The translations under genes were made by a program, and so were the position numbers. From Haladaptatus halobius (GTDB lineage Archaea > Halobacteriota > Halobacteria > Halobacteriales > Haladaptataceae): a stretch of 64,000 bases of DNA. Positions 38,931 through 48,483 of the stretch are shown here, in pieces (the stretch's first letter is position 1; each line of letters begins with the position of its first letter). The notes below the pieces were generated by a model, which saw nothing but the letters and a program-made list of their open reading frames with translations, was not told the DNA's origin and searched no databases. The stretch is from contig NZ_CP085335.1 in NCBI RefSeq assembly GCF_020618475.1, forward strand, positions 2,790,001-2,854,000, read 5' to 3'.

Positions 38931-40271
38931 ATGAACCGCGAGCGATCTCGAAACCTGTATGACCGCGCGCTATCAGTGATGCCGGGCGGCGTCAACTCCC
39001 CCGTCCGAGCCGTCCGTCCGTACCCCTTCTTCGTGAAGCGGGGCGACGGCGCGCACGTTATCGACGCCGACGGCAATCGGTACCTCGACTACGCGATGGG
39101 GTACGGTCCGCTGCTGTTGGGCCACGACCTGCCCCAGTCAGTCCGGTCGGCCGTCCAGTCGTGTCTCTCGGACGGTCCGATGTACGGCGCGCCGACCGAA
39201 GTGGAGGTCGAACTCGCGGAGTACGTCGCCCGACACGTCCCGAGCGTCGAGATGGTTCGGTTCGTCAACAGCGGGACGGAGGCGACCGTCTCCGCCGTGC
39301 GCCTCGCCCGCGGCTACACCGACCGCGACAAGATCGTCGTCATGCAGGGCGGCTACCACGGCGCGCAGGACTCGACGCTGGTGGAAGGCGAGTCCGGCCG
39401 CCCCGCCGAACCGAGTTCCGGCGGGATTCCGGGGTCGTTCGCGCGCGAGACGATTCCGGTTCCGTTCAACGACGAGGACGCGATCCACGAGGTGTTCGCG
39501 GAGCACGGCGAAGACATCGCCTGCGTCCTCGTGGAACCCATCCTTGGCAACCATGGCGTCGTCCATCCCGTCGACGGCTACCTCGAAACGCTCCGCGAGG
39601 TGACCGACGAACACGGCTCGCTCCTCGTCTTCGACGAGGTCATCACCGGATTCCGGGTCGGCGGCCTGCAGTGCGCGCAGGGCAAGTTCGGCGTCACGCC
39701 CGACCTGACGACGTTCGGGAAGATCGTCGGCGGCGGCTTCCCCATCGGCGCAATCGGCGGCCGGGCGGAGATCATCGAGCAGTTCGCGCCGACCGGCCCC
39801 GTCTTCCAAGCCGGGACGTTCTCGGGCCATCCCGTGACGATGACCGCCGGACTCGAAACGCTTCGCTTCGCCGCAGAAAACGACGTGTATGACCACGTCG
39901 ACGACCTCGGCGAGCGACTCCGGAAGGGATTGACCGACATCGTGGCCGACCGCGCCCCCGAGTACACCGTGGCCGGCATCGACAGCATCTTCAAGGTCAT
40001 CTTCACCCGCGAGGGACCGAGCAACCGCGAAGGCCACTGCGAAGCCGGCTGTACGCAGGACGTGAACTGCCCACGATTCGACTACTGCCCCAAGTCCGGG
40101 GCCGACGTCGACCGCGCCGAGACCGAACGCTGGGAACGTCTGTTCCGGCCTGCGATGCTAGAGCAGGGCGTCTTCCTCACGGCGAACCAGTTCGAAGCGC
40201 AGTTCGTCAGCTACGCTCACACCGAGGAAGATATCGAGGCGACGTTGGAGGCGTACAAAGAGGCACTGTAG
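38931..40271 (+). CDS. hemL: Glutamate-1-semialdehyde 2,1-aminomutase
   Basis: The ATG at 38931 gives 446 residues ([20 protein letters not shown]); the 37 residues of a longer frame are not conserved. It is a PLP fold-type I aminomutase that converts glutamate-1-semialdehyde to 5-aminolevulinate. The PLP lysine is in [33 protein letters not shown] and [11 protein letters not shown] are also hallmark segments. A haloarchaeal Cys-rich insert ([18 protein letters not shown]) near residue 370 could bind metal. hemC and hemD lie 2.4 kb downstream. Confidence 0.95.
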   Translation: MNRERSRNLYDRALSVMPGGVNSPVRAVRPYPFFVKRGDGAHVIDADGNRYLDYAMGYGPLLLGHDLPQSVRSAVQSCLSDGPMYGAPTEVEVELAEYVARHVPSVEMVRFVNSGTEATVSAVRLARGYTDRDKIVVMQGGYHGAQDSTLVEGESGRPAEPSSGGIPGSFARETIPVPFNDEDAIHEVFAEHGEDIACVLVEPILGNHGVVHPVDGYLETLREVTDEHGSLLVFDEVITGFRVGGLQCAQGKFGVTPDLTTFGKIVGGGFPIGAIGGRAEIIEQFAPTGPVFQAGTFSGHPVTMTAGLETLRFAAENDVYDHVDDLGERLRKGLTDIVADRAPEYTVAGIDSIFKVIFTREGPSNREGHCEAGCTQDVNCPRFDYCPKSGADVDRAETERWERLFRPAMLEQGVFLTANQFEAQFVSYAHTEEDIEATLEAYKEAL

Positions 40272-40295
40272 GTTCTCTCGCTGTAGCGTTTACCA

Positions 40296-40743
40296 CTTCC
40301 CGGATAGACGGATTCGATAAGCAGACCCAGTCAGTCACCGTCGACTCCAACTGGTGGTATCTCGTCACCGCGACGCCCATCGTCTTCGTCCTCTCGTGGT
40401 TCGTCGGCATCCTCCTTTTCGGGTGGTTCCTCCTCGGCTGGGGAATCGACTTCGCCAGCCCCCGCATCATCGGGCCGTTTTTCCTGCTCACGCTGTTCAG
40501 CTTTGCTATCTTCGCCCTGTTCGTGACGGCGATGCTCGTCCTGTTTCCGGTGGCGATCTACCTCGACGCGGAAGTTGTCAATCGCGCGAATCTGGACTGG
40601 CAACCGGATAGCGCGCTCTACGCGCTGCGCTCATCACCGTCGTGAGCGCGCTCGTCACTGGATTCACGCTGAGCGTTCCGGTGGCCGTCTACTACCTCTA
40701 CCAGCGCCATCGGCACGTCGGAGTTCCGTTGACGGATTTTTAG
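40296..40743 (+). pseudogene. Decayed paralogue of the intact membrane gene at 41657
   Basis: The restored protein reads SVTVDSNWWYLVTATPIVF, four membrane segments, LFPVAIYLDAEVVNRANLDW and the end SVPVAVYYLYQRHRHVGVP. It matches the gene at 41657 (RWWYWIAAVPTVF ... FSLYYLRERHEHVGVP). No ATG, GTG or TTG is found in the right frame before the homology, so the start is lost. A frame change near 40630 puts a TGA at 40643. The TAG at 40741-40743 ends the second frame. Confidence 0.7.
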
Positions 40744-40788
40744 TTAGTAATCAAAAAAATCATGTATCAGTCGTAAAACGTTCTTCGT

Positions 40789-41590
40789 ATGGCCGTTATC
40801 AGCGCGTTTCGAACCGCCGGACGGGCAATCCTCCGAAATCCTATCGTCCTCGTCGTCACCGCCCTCTTCGGCGCGGTTCAGTTACCGCAGCTACTCACAC
40901 ACATCATCGACCCGTTCCTCGCGGACGTGTTTTCGCTCGTCGTCAGCTTCGTCATGATATTCGTCAGCCCCTTCTTCCAAGCGGGTCTCATCGGGATGGT
41001 GAACGAGGGTATCGACGGACGAACGAAGCTCGGAACGTTTGTCTCGGAAGGGAAAGACCACTACGTGTCGATGCTCGGCATCTACCTGTTCGTCGTGGCG
41101 ATGAGCTTCGTGTTCGGCATCCTCGTGATCTTCGGAGCGTTTGCCGGGGTCGGGGCGACGTTCGCCACCGGCGGAGAGGCGAGTCTCCCTGCCATCGGCG
41201 TGCTCGGAATGATCGCCCTTCTCGTCGTCGGTGCGTATCTGCTCACCGTGTTCTTCTTCCAGTTCTACGCGCAGGCGATAGTCATCGACGACCTCGGGGC
41301 CGTCGCCGGAGTGAAACACAGTTTCCGGTGCGTAGGGCGCATCTCGTGACCACCCTCGGATACTCGCTTCCCGCGGGTGCGGTCGGCCTCCTCTTCGGTC
41401 TCGTCGGGGTGGCGCTCACCTTTTTAACGATGCCGCGCGGGAAGTCCAGTTCGTCGACCCGGTCACCTCGGTCGGGGGACTTCTCGGAATCGCCCTCGGA
41501 TTCATCGTGCTCACCAGTCTCTTCAGCGGATTCATGGCGGCGTACTCCGTCGCCTTCTACCGCGAGATTCGCGTCCCGACCTTCGGGTGA
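40789..41590 (+). pseudogene. Polytopic membrane protein gene (DUF7847-like) with two frameshifts
   Basis: The ATG at 40789 opens 187 residues in frame (ISAFRTAGRAILRNPIVLVV, about four membrane helices) up to GVKHSF, where the frame breaks near 41330. The next stretch is LVTTLGYSLPAGAVGLLFGL in another frame. From about 41440 the text is VQFVDPVTSVGGLLGIALGF to the TGA at 41588. The whole (about 265 residues) resembles haloarchaeal DUF7847 membrane proteins, recalled from memory. The first frame might still make a truncated product. Confidence 0.65.
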
Positions 41591-41656
41591 ATCGAGCACC
41601 GGTCGGTGTTTGGGAGGCGATATTCGTTTTATCCCTCCGCCCTAACAAGCAGCCAG

Positions 41657-42106
41657 ATGCAACGTCCGAAGCTCTCCGGCGACCGGGTGAACTCGCGCTG
41701 GTGGTACTGGATCGCGGCGGTGCCGACGGTCTTCGCCTTCTGGCTGGTGACGGTCGCGTGGGTCGCTTTCGCAATCTGGCTGGAACCCAATCTCCTGTAC
41801 GGCCCGAGCAACCCGCTCGTTCACTCGGCGCTCGTCTCGCTGGCCGCGATGGGTATTCCGTTCGCCGTACTCATCGCCATCTTCCCGCTCGCGGTGTTTC
41901 AGGATACGGTGGCCATCAACCGCGCGGAAGCCGGATGGGAACCGTCGAGCAGAAACTACGCCCTCGTCGCTCTGCTCGGTCTCGTCGCGCTGGCCGGACT
42001 CGCGTTCGCCGACCTCTCGCTCGCCGTCATCGTCGGATTCGTTCTGAGCGTTCCGTTCTCCCTGTACTACCTCCGAGAACGCCACGAACACGTCGGCGTG
42101 CCGTGA
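41657..42106 (+). CDS. Small polytopic membrane protein
   Basis: The ATG at 41657 gives 149 residues with four membrane helices (WWYWIAAVPTVFAFWLVTVA, SALVSLAAMGIPFAVLIAIF, NYALVALLGLVALAGLAFA, SLAVIVGFVLSVPFSLYYL). The end RERHEHVGVP is shared with the broken paralogue at 40296-40743. The longer upstream frame is not conserved in the paralogue. The function is unknown. Confidence 0.75.
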   Translation: MQRPKLSGDRVNSRWWYWIAAVPTVFAFWLVTVAWVAFAIWLEPNLLYGPSNPLVHSALVSLAAMGIPFAVLIAIFPLAVFQDTVAINRAEAGWEPSSRNYALVALLGLVALAGLAFADLSLAVIVGFVLSVPFSLYYLRERHEHVGVP

Positions 42107-42112
42107 GCGGTT

Positions 42113-42333
42113 TCATAGGAAGAGAAGTCCGAGGACTGCAAATCCGACGCCGAAGACGAGCCGCAGGATACCGATACGCCGATAGACCCGCTCACCATCA
42201 GCTGTGAGCCCATCAGAAGACGCAGAATAAACGGCCACACGTCGAGACGGAACAGCTTCTGCGGCCACAGTAGAAAGCCGAGTCCCAGCATCACCGGCTG
42301 CATGCTGACAAACAGAATCGCTCGCCACGCCAT
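42113..42333 (-). pseudogene. Small two-helix membrane protein gene with a frameshift
   Basis: The ATG at 42333 gives MAWRAILFVSMQPVMLGLGF and LLWPQKLFRLDVWPFIL. The sense frame then changes near 42205-42235 to DGLTADGERVYRRIGILRLV, followed by FGVGFAVLGLLFL and TGA (42113-42115). The restored protein is about 73 residues. It is convergent with the membrane gene at 41657-42106, seven bases apart. Confidence 0.5.
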
Positions 42334-42515
42334 AAAGTAGCACTCTCGACACGATAGTAAAATGTTTGTGCGTACCGGGGCTGGCACGATTGATATGCCA
42401 TTTTCGGAGTTGCGGGGACGAACTACCGCACTTCGTGCAGGTAAGCGACTCCCCATTGCGCTGTAGCAGCCGACGCAACCGTATGAACTAGCGCACTCAC
42501 CGCGAACGAATGGCT

Positions 42516-42536
42516 CGTCAGAGCTTCGCTCTGACG
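42516..42536. repeat. 9-bp inverted repeat with 3-base loop
   Basis: The sequence cgtcagagc-ttc-gctctgacg is a perfect hairpin about 110 bases upstream of hemC. It could belong to the 5' leader or be a small repeat unit. Confidence 0.6.
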
Positions 42537-42547
42537 GTGCTTTTGGT

Positions 42548-42603
42548 CGACCTTTTACGACGGTCGCCGCCCTCGTCGACCCCCTGACCGTCGTAAAAGG
42601 TCG
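42548..42603. repeat. 18-bp perfect inverted repeat before hemC
   Basis: The arms cgaccttttacgacggtc (42548-42565) and gaccgtcgtaaaaggtcg (42586-42603) are exact reverse complements, with a 20-base GC-rich loop. It lies 42 bases before the hemC start. It could be a leader structure, a regulator site or the remnant of a small mobile element. No target duplication was seen. Confidence 0.75.
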
Positions 42604-42645
42604 CGTTGCGAAGGTGGTTTCAACGTCGGGTTCCCACTGTCGGAT

Positions 42646-43743
42646 ATGAGCTATCGCGGAAAGGAACTCCGTCTCGCCACACGGGGGTCAGATCTGGCCG
42701 TTCGACAGTCGGGGGAGGTAAAGGCGGCGCTGGAAGACCGCCGGTTCACGGTCGAACTGGTCGAGGTGGAGACGACGGGGGATAGATTGGACGACGCGCT
42801 CATCACCGAACTCGGGAAGACGGGCGCGTTCGTTCGGGATTTAGACCAGCGCGTGCTGGACGGCGACGTCGACGGGTCGATTCACTCGATGAAGGACATG
42901 CCGACCGAACAGCCGGACGAACTCATCGTCGCGGGGGTTCCCGAGCGCGCAAACGCGAACGATGCGCTCGTGACGCCGGACGGAAAATCGATCGACGAAC
43001 TTCCGGACGGTGCGGTCGTCGGAACGTCGAGCCTCCGCCGGAAGGCGCAACTGCTGAACTACCGACCCGACCTCGTCGTCGAACCCCTGCGGGGCAACGT
43101 CGATACGCGCGTCGAGAAACTGCTCGCGCCGACGCTTCAGCTGGAACATCAGGAGCGAAGCGAGGAAGAGAGCGAGCGCAAGGGCCACGTCGGAAAGGAC
43201 GACGGCTACGAGTTCCCCTACGACGAGACAGTCGAGGAGTGGTTCGACGATCTCGCCGAGGTCGAGCGCCGAGCGCTCGAACGGGAGGTGGAGACGGAGT
43301 ACGACGCCATCGTGCTCGCGGAAGCGGGCCTCCAGCGGAGCGGTCTCGCCCACCACGTCGAGTACGAACCCCTCCCCCGGAAGGAGTTCGTCTCGGCCCC
43401 GGGACAGGGCGCGCTCGCCGTCGTCACGCTCGACACCGAACTCGCGGAGGACATACACACCGTTATCGACCACCCCCGAACGCGTGTCGAGACGACCGTC
43501 GAGCGAACCATCCTCCGCGAACTGAACGGCGGCTGTATCGCACCCATCGGCGTCCACGCCATCATCCAAGGCGAGAACGTCCACGTCGAGGCGCAGGTGT
43601 TTAGCGCCGATGGTTCGGAGGCCGTCTCCATCAAGCGCGACGTACCAGTGCAGACGCACGTCTCCGGCGCGAAGCAGGTCGCCGGCGAACTCGCGGATCG
43701 CGGCGCTCGTGAACTGATCGAGGCGGCTCGGGGGGACGAATGA
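42646..43743 (+). CDS. hemC: Hydroxymethylbilane synthase
   Basis: The 365-residue enzyme polymerises four porphobilinogens. The dipyrromethane cofactor binds Cys297 in ELNGGCIAPIG. LATRGSDLAVRQS, GSIHSMKDMPTE and GTSSLRRKAQLL are family motifs. Residues about 161-218 are an acidic insert (EHQERSEEESERKGHVGKDD) not found in bacterial enzymes but seen in haloarchaeal ones. The hemD start overlaps the stop by four bases. Confidence 0.95.
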   Translation: MSYRGKELRLATRGSDLAVRQSGEVKAALEDRRFTVELVEVETTGDRLDDALITELGKTGAFVRDLDQRVLDGDVDGSIHSMKDMPTEQPDELIVAGVPERANANDALVTPDGKSIDELPDGAVVGTSSLRRKAQLLNYRPDLVVEPLRGNVDTRVEKLLAPTLQLEHQERSEEESERKGHVGKDDGYEFPYDETVEEWFDDLAEVERRALEREVETEYDAIVLAEAGLQRSGLAHHVEYEPLPRKEFVSAPGQGALAVVTLDTELAEDIHTVIDHPRTRVETTVERTILRELNGGCIAPIGVHAIIQGENVHVEAQVFSADGSEAVSIKRDVPVQTHVSGAKQVAGELADRGARELIEAARGDE

Positions 43744-44471
43744 AGGTAGCGATCTTCCGCCCGGACGACGAGCGACTCGACGAGGCGGTGACCCTGTTGG
43801 AATCGCTCGGCGCGGAGCCCGTGGCAGACCCGATGCTCGCGGTGAAGCCGACGGGAAGCACACCTCAGGACGCCGACTTCGTCGTGCTGACGAGCAAGAC
43901 GGGCGTCGAACTCGCACACAAGGCCGGCTGGTCCCCCGACGACGCGACCGTCTGCGCCATCGGCGACTCGACCGCCACCGCGCTCCGCGAACACGGCTAC
44001 GACGTGGACACCGTTCCCGACGAGTTCTCCTCGCACGGACTCGTCGCGGCACTCTCGGACCGCGCCCAGGGCGAGCGCGTCGAAGTCGCCCGAAGCGACC
44101 ACGGGAGCGAGGTACTGACCGACGGCCTCGCCGACGCCGGGGCCGACGTTCACGAAACCGTGCTCTACGAACTCGTCCGCCCGGAGGGGGCGGGACGTTC
44201 GACCGAACTCGCCGCCGAAGGAAAACTCGACGCGGCGCTGTTCACCTCGTCGCTCACGGTCGGACACTTCCTCACCGCCGCGGAAGAGCGCGGGATTCGG
44301 GGCGAAGCGGTCGCGGGTCTCGAAGCGGCCGTCGTCGGTGTTATCGGCGAACCGACGCGCGAGACGGCCCGCGAGCACGGTCTCCAGGTCGACGTGGTTC
44401 CCGAAGTCGCCTCCTTCGACCAGCTGGCGCGCGGCGCGGTCGATCGTCTCCGCAACAAAGCTGAACTTTAA
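43740..44471 (+). CDS. hemD: Uroporphyrinogen-III synthase
   Basis: The 243-residue protein closes hydroxymethylbilane to uroporphyrinogen III. HemD is poorly conserved, but FVVLTSKTGVELAHKAG, VCAIGDSTATALREHGYDVD and DAALFTSSLTVGHFLTAAEE match the two-lobe fold. The ATG overlaps the hemC TGA (ATGA), so translation is probably coupled. This placement after hemC supports the call. Confidence 0.92.
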   Translation: MKVAIFRPDDERLDEAVTLLESLGAEPVADPMLAVKPTGSTPQDADFVVLTSKTGVELAHKAGWSPDDATVCAIGDSTATALREHGYDVDTVPDEFSSHGLVAALSDRAQGERVEVARSDHGSEVLTDGLADAGADVHETVLYELVRPEGAGRSTELAAEGKLDAALFTSSLTVGHFLTAAEERGIRGEAVAGLEAAVVGVIGEPTRETAREHGLQVDVVPEVASFDQLARGAVDRLRNKAEL

Positions 44472-44498
44472 ACGATAGAACGTCTCCATGATGTACCT

Positions 44499-45911
44499 AT
44501 GAGCACCCCGGTTCCGGAACTGACGGAGCGCGCAACGGCGTGTGCGGATCAATTACGCGACGCCGACGGCGTCCTGCTCGCATCGCACATCGACGCCGAC
44601 GGTCTGACGAGCGCCGCCATCGCTTCGTCCGCGCTCAAACGCGCGGGGATTCGATTCGAGACCGTGTTCAGCAAGCAACTCGACGCGGACGAAATCGCGT
44701 CCGTCGCGGCGACCGAATACGACACTGTCCTGTTCACCGACTTCGGAAGCGGGCAACTCGACATCATCGCGGAGCACGAGTCGGCGGGCGATTTCACGCC
44801 GGTCATCGCCGACCACCACCAGCCAGCGGACGCGGATACCGAGTTCCATCTCAACCCTCTCCTGTTCGGCATCGACGGCTCGTCGGAACTCTCCGGCGCG
44901 GGAGCAAGCTACGTTCTCGCACGTGCGCTCGAACCGGACGACAGTGATAACCGCGACCTCGCGGCGCTCGCGGTCGTCGGGGCCGTCGGCGACATGCAGA
45001 TTTCCGACGGTGAACTCGTCGGTGCGAACGCGAACGTCATGGAGGAGGGGATCGACGCAGGCGTCCTCGAAATCGGAACCGACCTCGCTCTGTACGGCAA
45101 GCAGACTCGTCCTCTCCCGAAGCTGCTGGAGTATGCGACTGACGTGCACATCCCCGGTATCTCGAACGACCAGAACGGCGTCCTTCGATTCCTCGACGGA
45201 CTCGGCGTCAACCTTCAGGAAGACGGCGATTGGCGGCGCTGGGTCGATCTGACCGGCGACGAGAAACAGACCGTCGCCAGCGCACTCGTTCGGCGTGCGA
45301 TGCGAAAAGGCGTCCCCGCCGAGAAGATAGACGGACTGGTCGGAACTTCCTACACGCTCGCCGGTGAAGTGAAAGGGACGGAACTCCGCGACGTGAGCGA
45401 GTTCTCGACCCTGCTCAACGCCACGGCGCGCTACGACCGGGCGGACGTCGGTCTCGCCGTCTGTCTCGGCGACCGCGACGCCGCACTGGAACGGGCGCGA
45501 ACCCTGCTGACGAACCACCGACGAAACCTCTCGGAAGCTATCAACTGGGTTCAGTCCGAGGGCGTCACCCGAGAGGAGCACGTCCAGTGGTTCCACGCCG
45601 GAGACCGCGTCCGTGAGACGATCGTCGGCATCGTCGCAGGAATGGCGGTTGGTGCGAACGGAATCGACCGCGGAACGCCCATCGTCGCCTTCGCCGAAAA
45701 GAACGACGAGGAAGTGAAAGTCTCCGCGCGCGGGACGCCCGCGCTCACGCGCAAGGGTCTCGACCTCTCCGTCGTGATGAAAGAAGCGTCCCGTGCGGTC
45801 GGCGGCGACGGCGGCGGTCACAACGTTGCGGCAGGGGCGACGGTACCGAAAGGACGGGAAGAGGTGTTCGTCGCGCACGCCGACGAACTGGTCGGCGAAC
45901 AGCTCCGGTAA
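44499..45911 (+). CDS. RecJ-like DHH-family exonuclease
   Basis: The 470-residue protein has a DHH domain (LASHIDADGLTSAAIA; VIADHHQPAD) and a C-terminal DHHA1 domain ending GGDGGGHNVAAGATVPKG. Archaeal relatives include the GINS-associated nuclease GAN and other RecJ homologues that degrade single-stranded nucleic acid with Mn2+. Which of the haloarchaeal RecJ paralogues this is cannot be decided here. It follows hemD by 27 bases on the same strand. Confidence 0.9.
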   Translation: MSTPVPELTERATACADQLRDADGVLLASHIDADGLTSAAIASSALKRAGIRFETVFSKQLDADEIASVAATEYDTVLFTDFGSGQLDIIAEHESAGDFTPVIADHHQPADADTEFHLNPLLFGIDGSSELSGAGASYVLARALEPDDSDNRDLAALAVVGAVGDMQISDGELVGANANVMEEGIDAGVLEIGTDLALYGKQTRPLPKLLEYATDVHIPGISNDQNGVLRFLDGLGVNLQEDGDWRRWVDLTGDEKQTVASALVRRAMRKGVPAEKIDGLVGTSYTLAGEVKGTELRDVSEFSTLLNATARYDRADVGLAVCLGDRDAALERARTLLTNHRRNLSEAINWVQSEGVTREEHVQWFHAGDRVRETIVGIVAGMAVGANGIDRGTPIVAFAEKNDEEVKVSARGTPALTRKGLDLSVVMKEASRAVGGDGGGHNVAAGATVPKGREEVFVAHADELVGEQLR

Positions 45912-45986
45912 GCGCTTCATTTCGGCGGTTTCACGCTTTGGATTTCCTCGTCGTCGTCCGGCGGTTCGGATGCCAATCTGTTCGAA

Positions 45987-46406
45987 TCACTCGCTAGTCG
46001 TACTGTAAGTGTCGGATGGTGGCTGCCAACGCCGATTGGCGAACGTAGCGCCGAGGGCACCGAATAGCGCCGCTCCGACGAACCGTCCCCAGAGACATGC
46101 GGACAGGATGGCGTACTCCGTCGCGGTCGGACGGAGCGAAACCGCCGTTCCCGTCCAGCTTACGGGTGCGATTCCGATGCCGTACGCAACGCCTCCGACG
46201 GCGAACCTGGCGACGACCTCCTTGAGGGTCACCTCCTCGACACGCACGAGATAGAATCCGCCGATCACTGCGAGTAGCGGTATTTCGTAGAACGCGAGGT
46301 TCCCACCGACCGTAGCGACCGGCTGAAACCACGTTTCGAGAAACCGACGTGCGACGGCCTCGGCGAGGAAATGTTGCGGGGGTGCGAACAGGAGGAAGAC
46401 GGTCAC
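45987..46406 (-). CDS. Membrane protein gene with a stop at codon 2 of the expected start
   Basis: From GTG 46406 the frame gives 139 residues with four membrane helices (FLLFAPPQHF, YEIPLLAVIGGFYLVRVEEV, FAVGGVAYGIGIAPVSW, FVGAALFGALGATFA). In the same frame the protein extends upstream as RRSAVRIRVGLGGFGVLVDA, back to ATG at 46473-46475, but the codon after this ATG is TAG (46470-46472). A TATA-rich stretch (tataatat) lies about 23 bases before that ATG, as for a leaderless gene. The original gene probably started at 46475 and gained a nonsense mutation. The GTG product would lack the first helix end. Confidence 0.6.
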   Translation of the reverse strand: MTVFLLFAPPQHFLAEAVARRFLETWFQPVATVGGNLAFYEIPLLAVIGGFYLVRVEEVTLKEVVARFAVGGVAYGIGIAPVSWTGTAVSLRPTATEYAILSACLWGRFVGAALFGALGATFANRRWQPPSDTYSTTSE

Positions 46407-46475
46407 GGCGTCGACGAGGACACCGAATCCGCCGAGACCGACTCTGATTCGAACTGCGGATCGTCGGAACTACAT

Positions 46476-47477
46476 TTCCTCTCAAATAGTTTGGATATTA
46501 TATAAGTTCCGAACGCAAAGCGCTCCTGTTCGTCCGAAATTGCTCGTCATAGCCCGAAGAAAGCCGGTTCTAAAGCCGGTGGCGATTCCGGCGTTGAAAC
46601 CGCATCCTGTGATTTTGTATAGCGACAAACGATTTATCTCGACGAAACTGTCGATATCCGGTATCGCCTCGAAAGTGCATCGCTGAGCACTCGATCGTTG
46701 GCCGACGGTCGGCTCACCGATTCGGACGGTCGTTCCCTTCATATCGTCCAACACGAGAAGACTTCCGTCGCGCGTGGGAGAAAAATCCGGAAGAGGAGAG
46801 GAACGAATTTCTGGAGATGGAATACTTGGCGCCGGTCGGGCGAAATGCGCACCCCCTCCGAGAACAGCGAAGCGAGCACCTGCAACGGGACGCCATCGAG
46901 GATGACGGCGGAGAACTCCTATTCCTCGTGCGAACCTGCGAGGTTCGCAGCCGATTTCGTGTGCGCGAAGGGTACGAGACGTGCTCCGCTGACGTTCGTG
47001 TAATTTCGGCTTTCTCCTTCGGATTCTGTCGGGGCTCGAACCGGCAAAAGGAACGTCGTCGCTGGAAGTCACCTGCCGTTTCCGTGGCTTCCTCGTTCGC
47101 CTCCGTCGACCTCTCCGTAGCCGAAACGACTCGAAAGTCGGTCGAACCGAGCAGATCCTCTATTATTGGTATCACTATACACTCCGACGATATACCGCAT
47201 ATCGATATGCGAAATAACGGGGCAGCCGTTTTCCGGTGCCGTACATCCAGTCGGACGCCTGGCTATCTGTCGAATAATCGTAATTCAATCGCCGAACGAC
47301 GAGTATCTCGCAGTACGGTCCCCGAAACGCGGCAGAACGCATCGACTGGCGACTTCTCGGCAGGGCGGGCGGACTCCTCGGCCTCGCCATCGCGTGGTGA
47401 CTCTCCAATTCGGTAGTGCGGTCGAGGATCCGCGCCGAACGGTTCCATTTTTACCCGCTCCGCTCCTCGTTCCGGGC
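46476..47477. other. Gene-poor kilobase
   Basis: About 1 kb without a supportable gene. Frames on both strands are arginine- and serine-rich and lack haloarchaeal acidic composition. A short piece near 46760-46920 (ERNEFLEMEYLAPVGRNAHP) might be a fragment of an older gene, but nothing was recognised. A TATA-rich spot near 46489-46505 serves the minus-strand membrane gene. Confidence 0.45.
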
Positions 47478-47804
47478 ATGACCGAGTTCGACCCCGAGAA
47501 GTTCGAGGACAAGTACGTCCACTACTTCAACGAACTCCAGCGAGCGTACAAGAACGCCTTCAACTACATGAACGACCGATACGACTCCGAACTCGTTCAC
47601 GCCATCGACCAGCAGGTGTTGAACGAGAGTGAACCGTTCTACGAGGGGGATGGCGAGTTCCGCGTCGAACTCCCCGAGAATCCGGCCGACCGCGTGCAGG
47701 GTGTTCTCGCGGACGACGAGAAGATCGCGGAAACGGTGAACGTCTACGTCGAACGAATCGAATCCGAACTGCGTCGCACGTTCGGGTTCGAATCGAACGA
47801 TTAG
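47478..47804 (+). CDS. DUF5783-like haloarchaeal protein
   Basis: The ATG at 47478 gives 108 residues (MTEFDPEKFEDKYVHYFNEL). The protein is helical and acidic, with YKNAFNYMNDRYDSELVHAI and a C-terminal helix ERIESELRRTFGFE. It matches a haloarchaeal family recalled as DUF5783, function unknown. Longer upstream frames are out-of-frame noise. Confidence 0.7.
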   Translation: MTEFDPEKFEDKYVHYFNELQRAYKNAFNYMNDRYDSELVHAIDQQVLNESEPFYEGDGEFRVELPENPADRVQGVLADDEKIAETVNVYVERIESELRRTFGFESND

Positions 47805-47897
47805 AGTTCGCGGTCGAACGCCTGTTCCGCGGTCTCTTCGACGCCACCGTTGCGGAATCCTCCGACCATCTCCAGTAGTACCTTTAGGGGGGTTCAT
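47801..47897 (-). pseudogene. Very small gene with a frameshift in a G6/C6 run
   Basis: If one base is removed from the C6 run after ATGAA, the minus strand reads MNPLKVLLEMVGGF, then RNGGVEETAEQAFDREL and TAA at 47801-47803. That is a neat 31-residue acidic protein whose stop overlaps the convergent gene. As sequenced, the frame breaks at codon 4. Very short, so a low-confidence call. Confidence 0.35.
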
Positions 47898-48043
47898 CGT
47901 CGCATCTCTCAACACGGGAACGTAAGCGTTCCGTTAGAAAATCGGAGAAAAGGTTGGAACACGGTTCATAACCGGCGAAAATACCCGAATTCGAATCGAG
48001 GATAGTGGAAAGGCCTAAGGAGGCTGGCCCCCTACGCCGGAAC

Positions 48044-48403
48044 ATGAGCACCGACACTCAGGAAGAGGCCGATGACTTGGAAGAACGGGTCAGCAATTTC
48101 CTGCGCCGTAACTTCCCACAGATCCAGATGCACGGCGGGAGCGCCGCCATCCAGAACATCGACCGCGAGACCGGCGAAGTCACCATCATGCTGGGCGGCG
48201 CGTGTAGCGGCTGTGGCATCTCCCCGATGACGATTCAGGCGATCAAGAGCCGGATGGTCAAGGAAATCCCCGAAATCGAGAGGGTCAACGCCGACACCGG
48301 AATGGGCGGCGACGGCGGGATGGGCGGCGGCATGAGTCCGTCTTTCCCCGGCGAATCGAGCGACGATTCCGACGAAGACGAAGGTCCGCAGGCCCCGTTC
48401 TAA
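48044..48403 (+). CDS. NifU C-terminal domain iron-sulfur scaffold protein
   Basis: The ATG at 48044 gives 119 residues. The NifU-C domain contains LRRNFPQIQMHGGSAAI and the cluster-binding LGGACSGCGISPMTIQ (CxxC). A Gly/Met-rich and acidic tail follows. Such proteins carry Fe-S clusters to apoproteins. It stands alone on the strand, 81 bases before the sulfatase-like gene. Confidence 0.9.
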   Translation: MSTDTQEEADDLEERVSNFLRRNFPQIQMHGGSAAIQNIDRETGEVTIMLGGACSGCGISPMTIQAIKSRMVKEIPEIERVNADTGMGGDGGMGGGMSPSFPGESSDDSDEDEGPQAPF

Positions 48404-48483
48404 CCCCGTATTTTTAGCTTTCGGCCGGTTCCACGCCCGGAATCACGATATTTATCCCATCGGACGGTGTAGCAGGCGACAGT

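Larger units (their letters stand above)
42334..42645. other. hemC upstream region with two strong hairpins
   Basis: No gene is supported in these 312 bases. They hold two inverted repeats, annotated separately, in the 130 bases before hemC. Between 42334 and 42500 only short frames occur. Confidence 0.5.

Noticed and set aside
46476..47477. Short frames in the gene-poor kilobase
   Set aside because: They are Arg/Ser-rich, lack acidic composition and show no motif.
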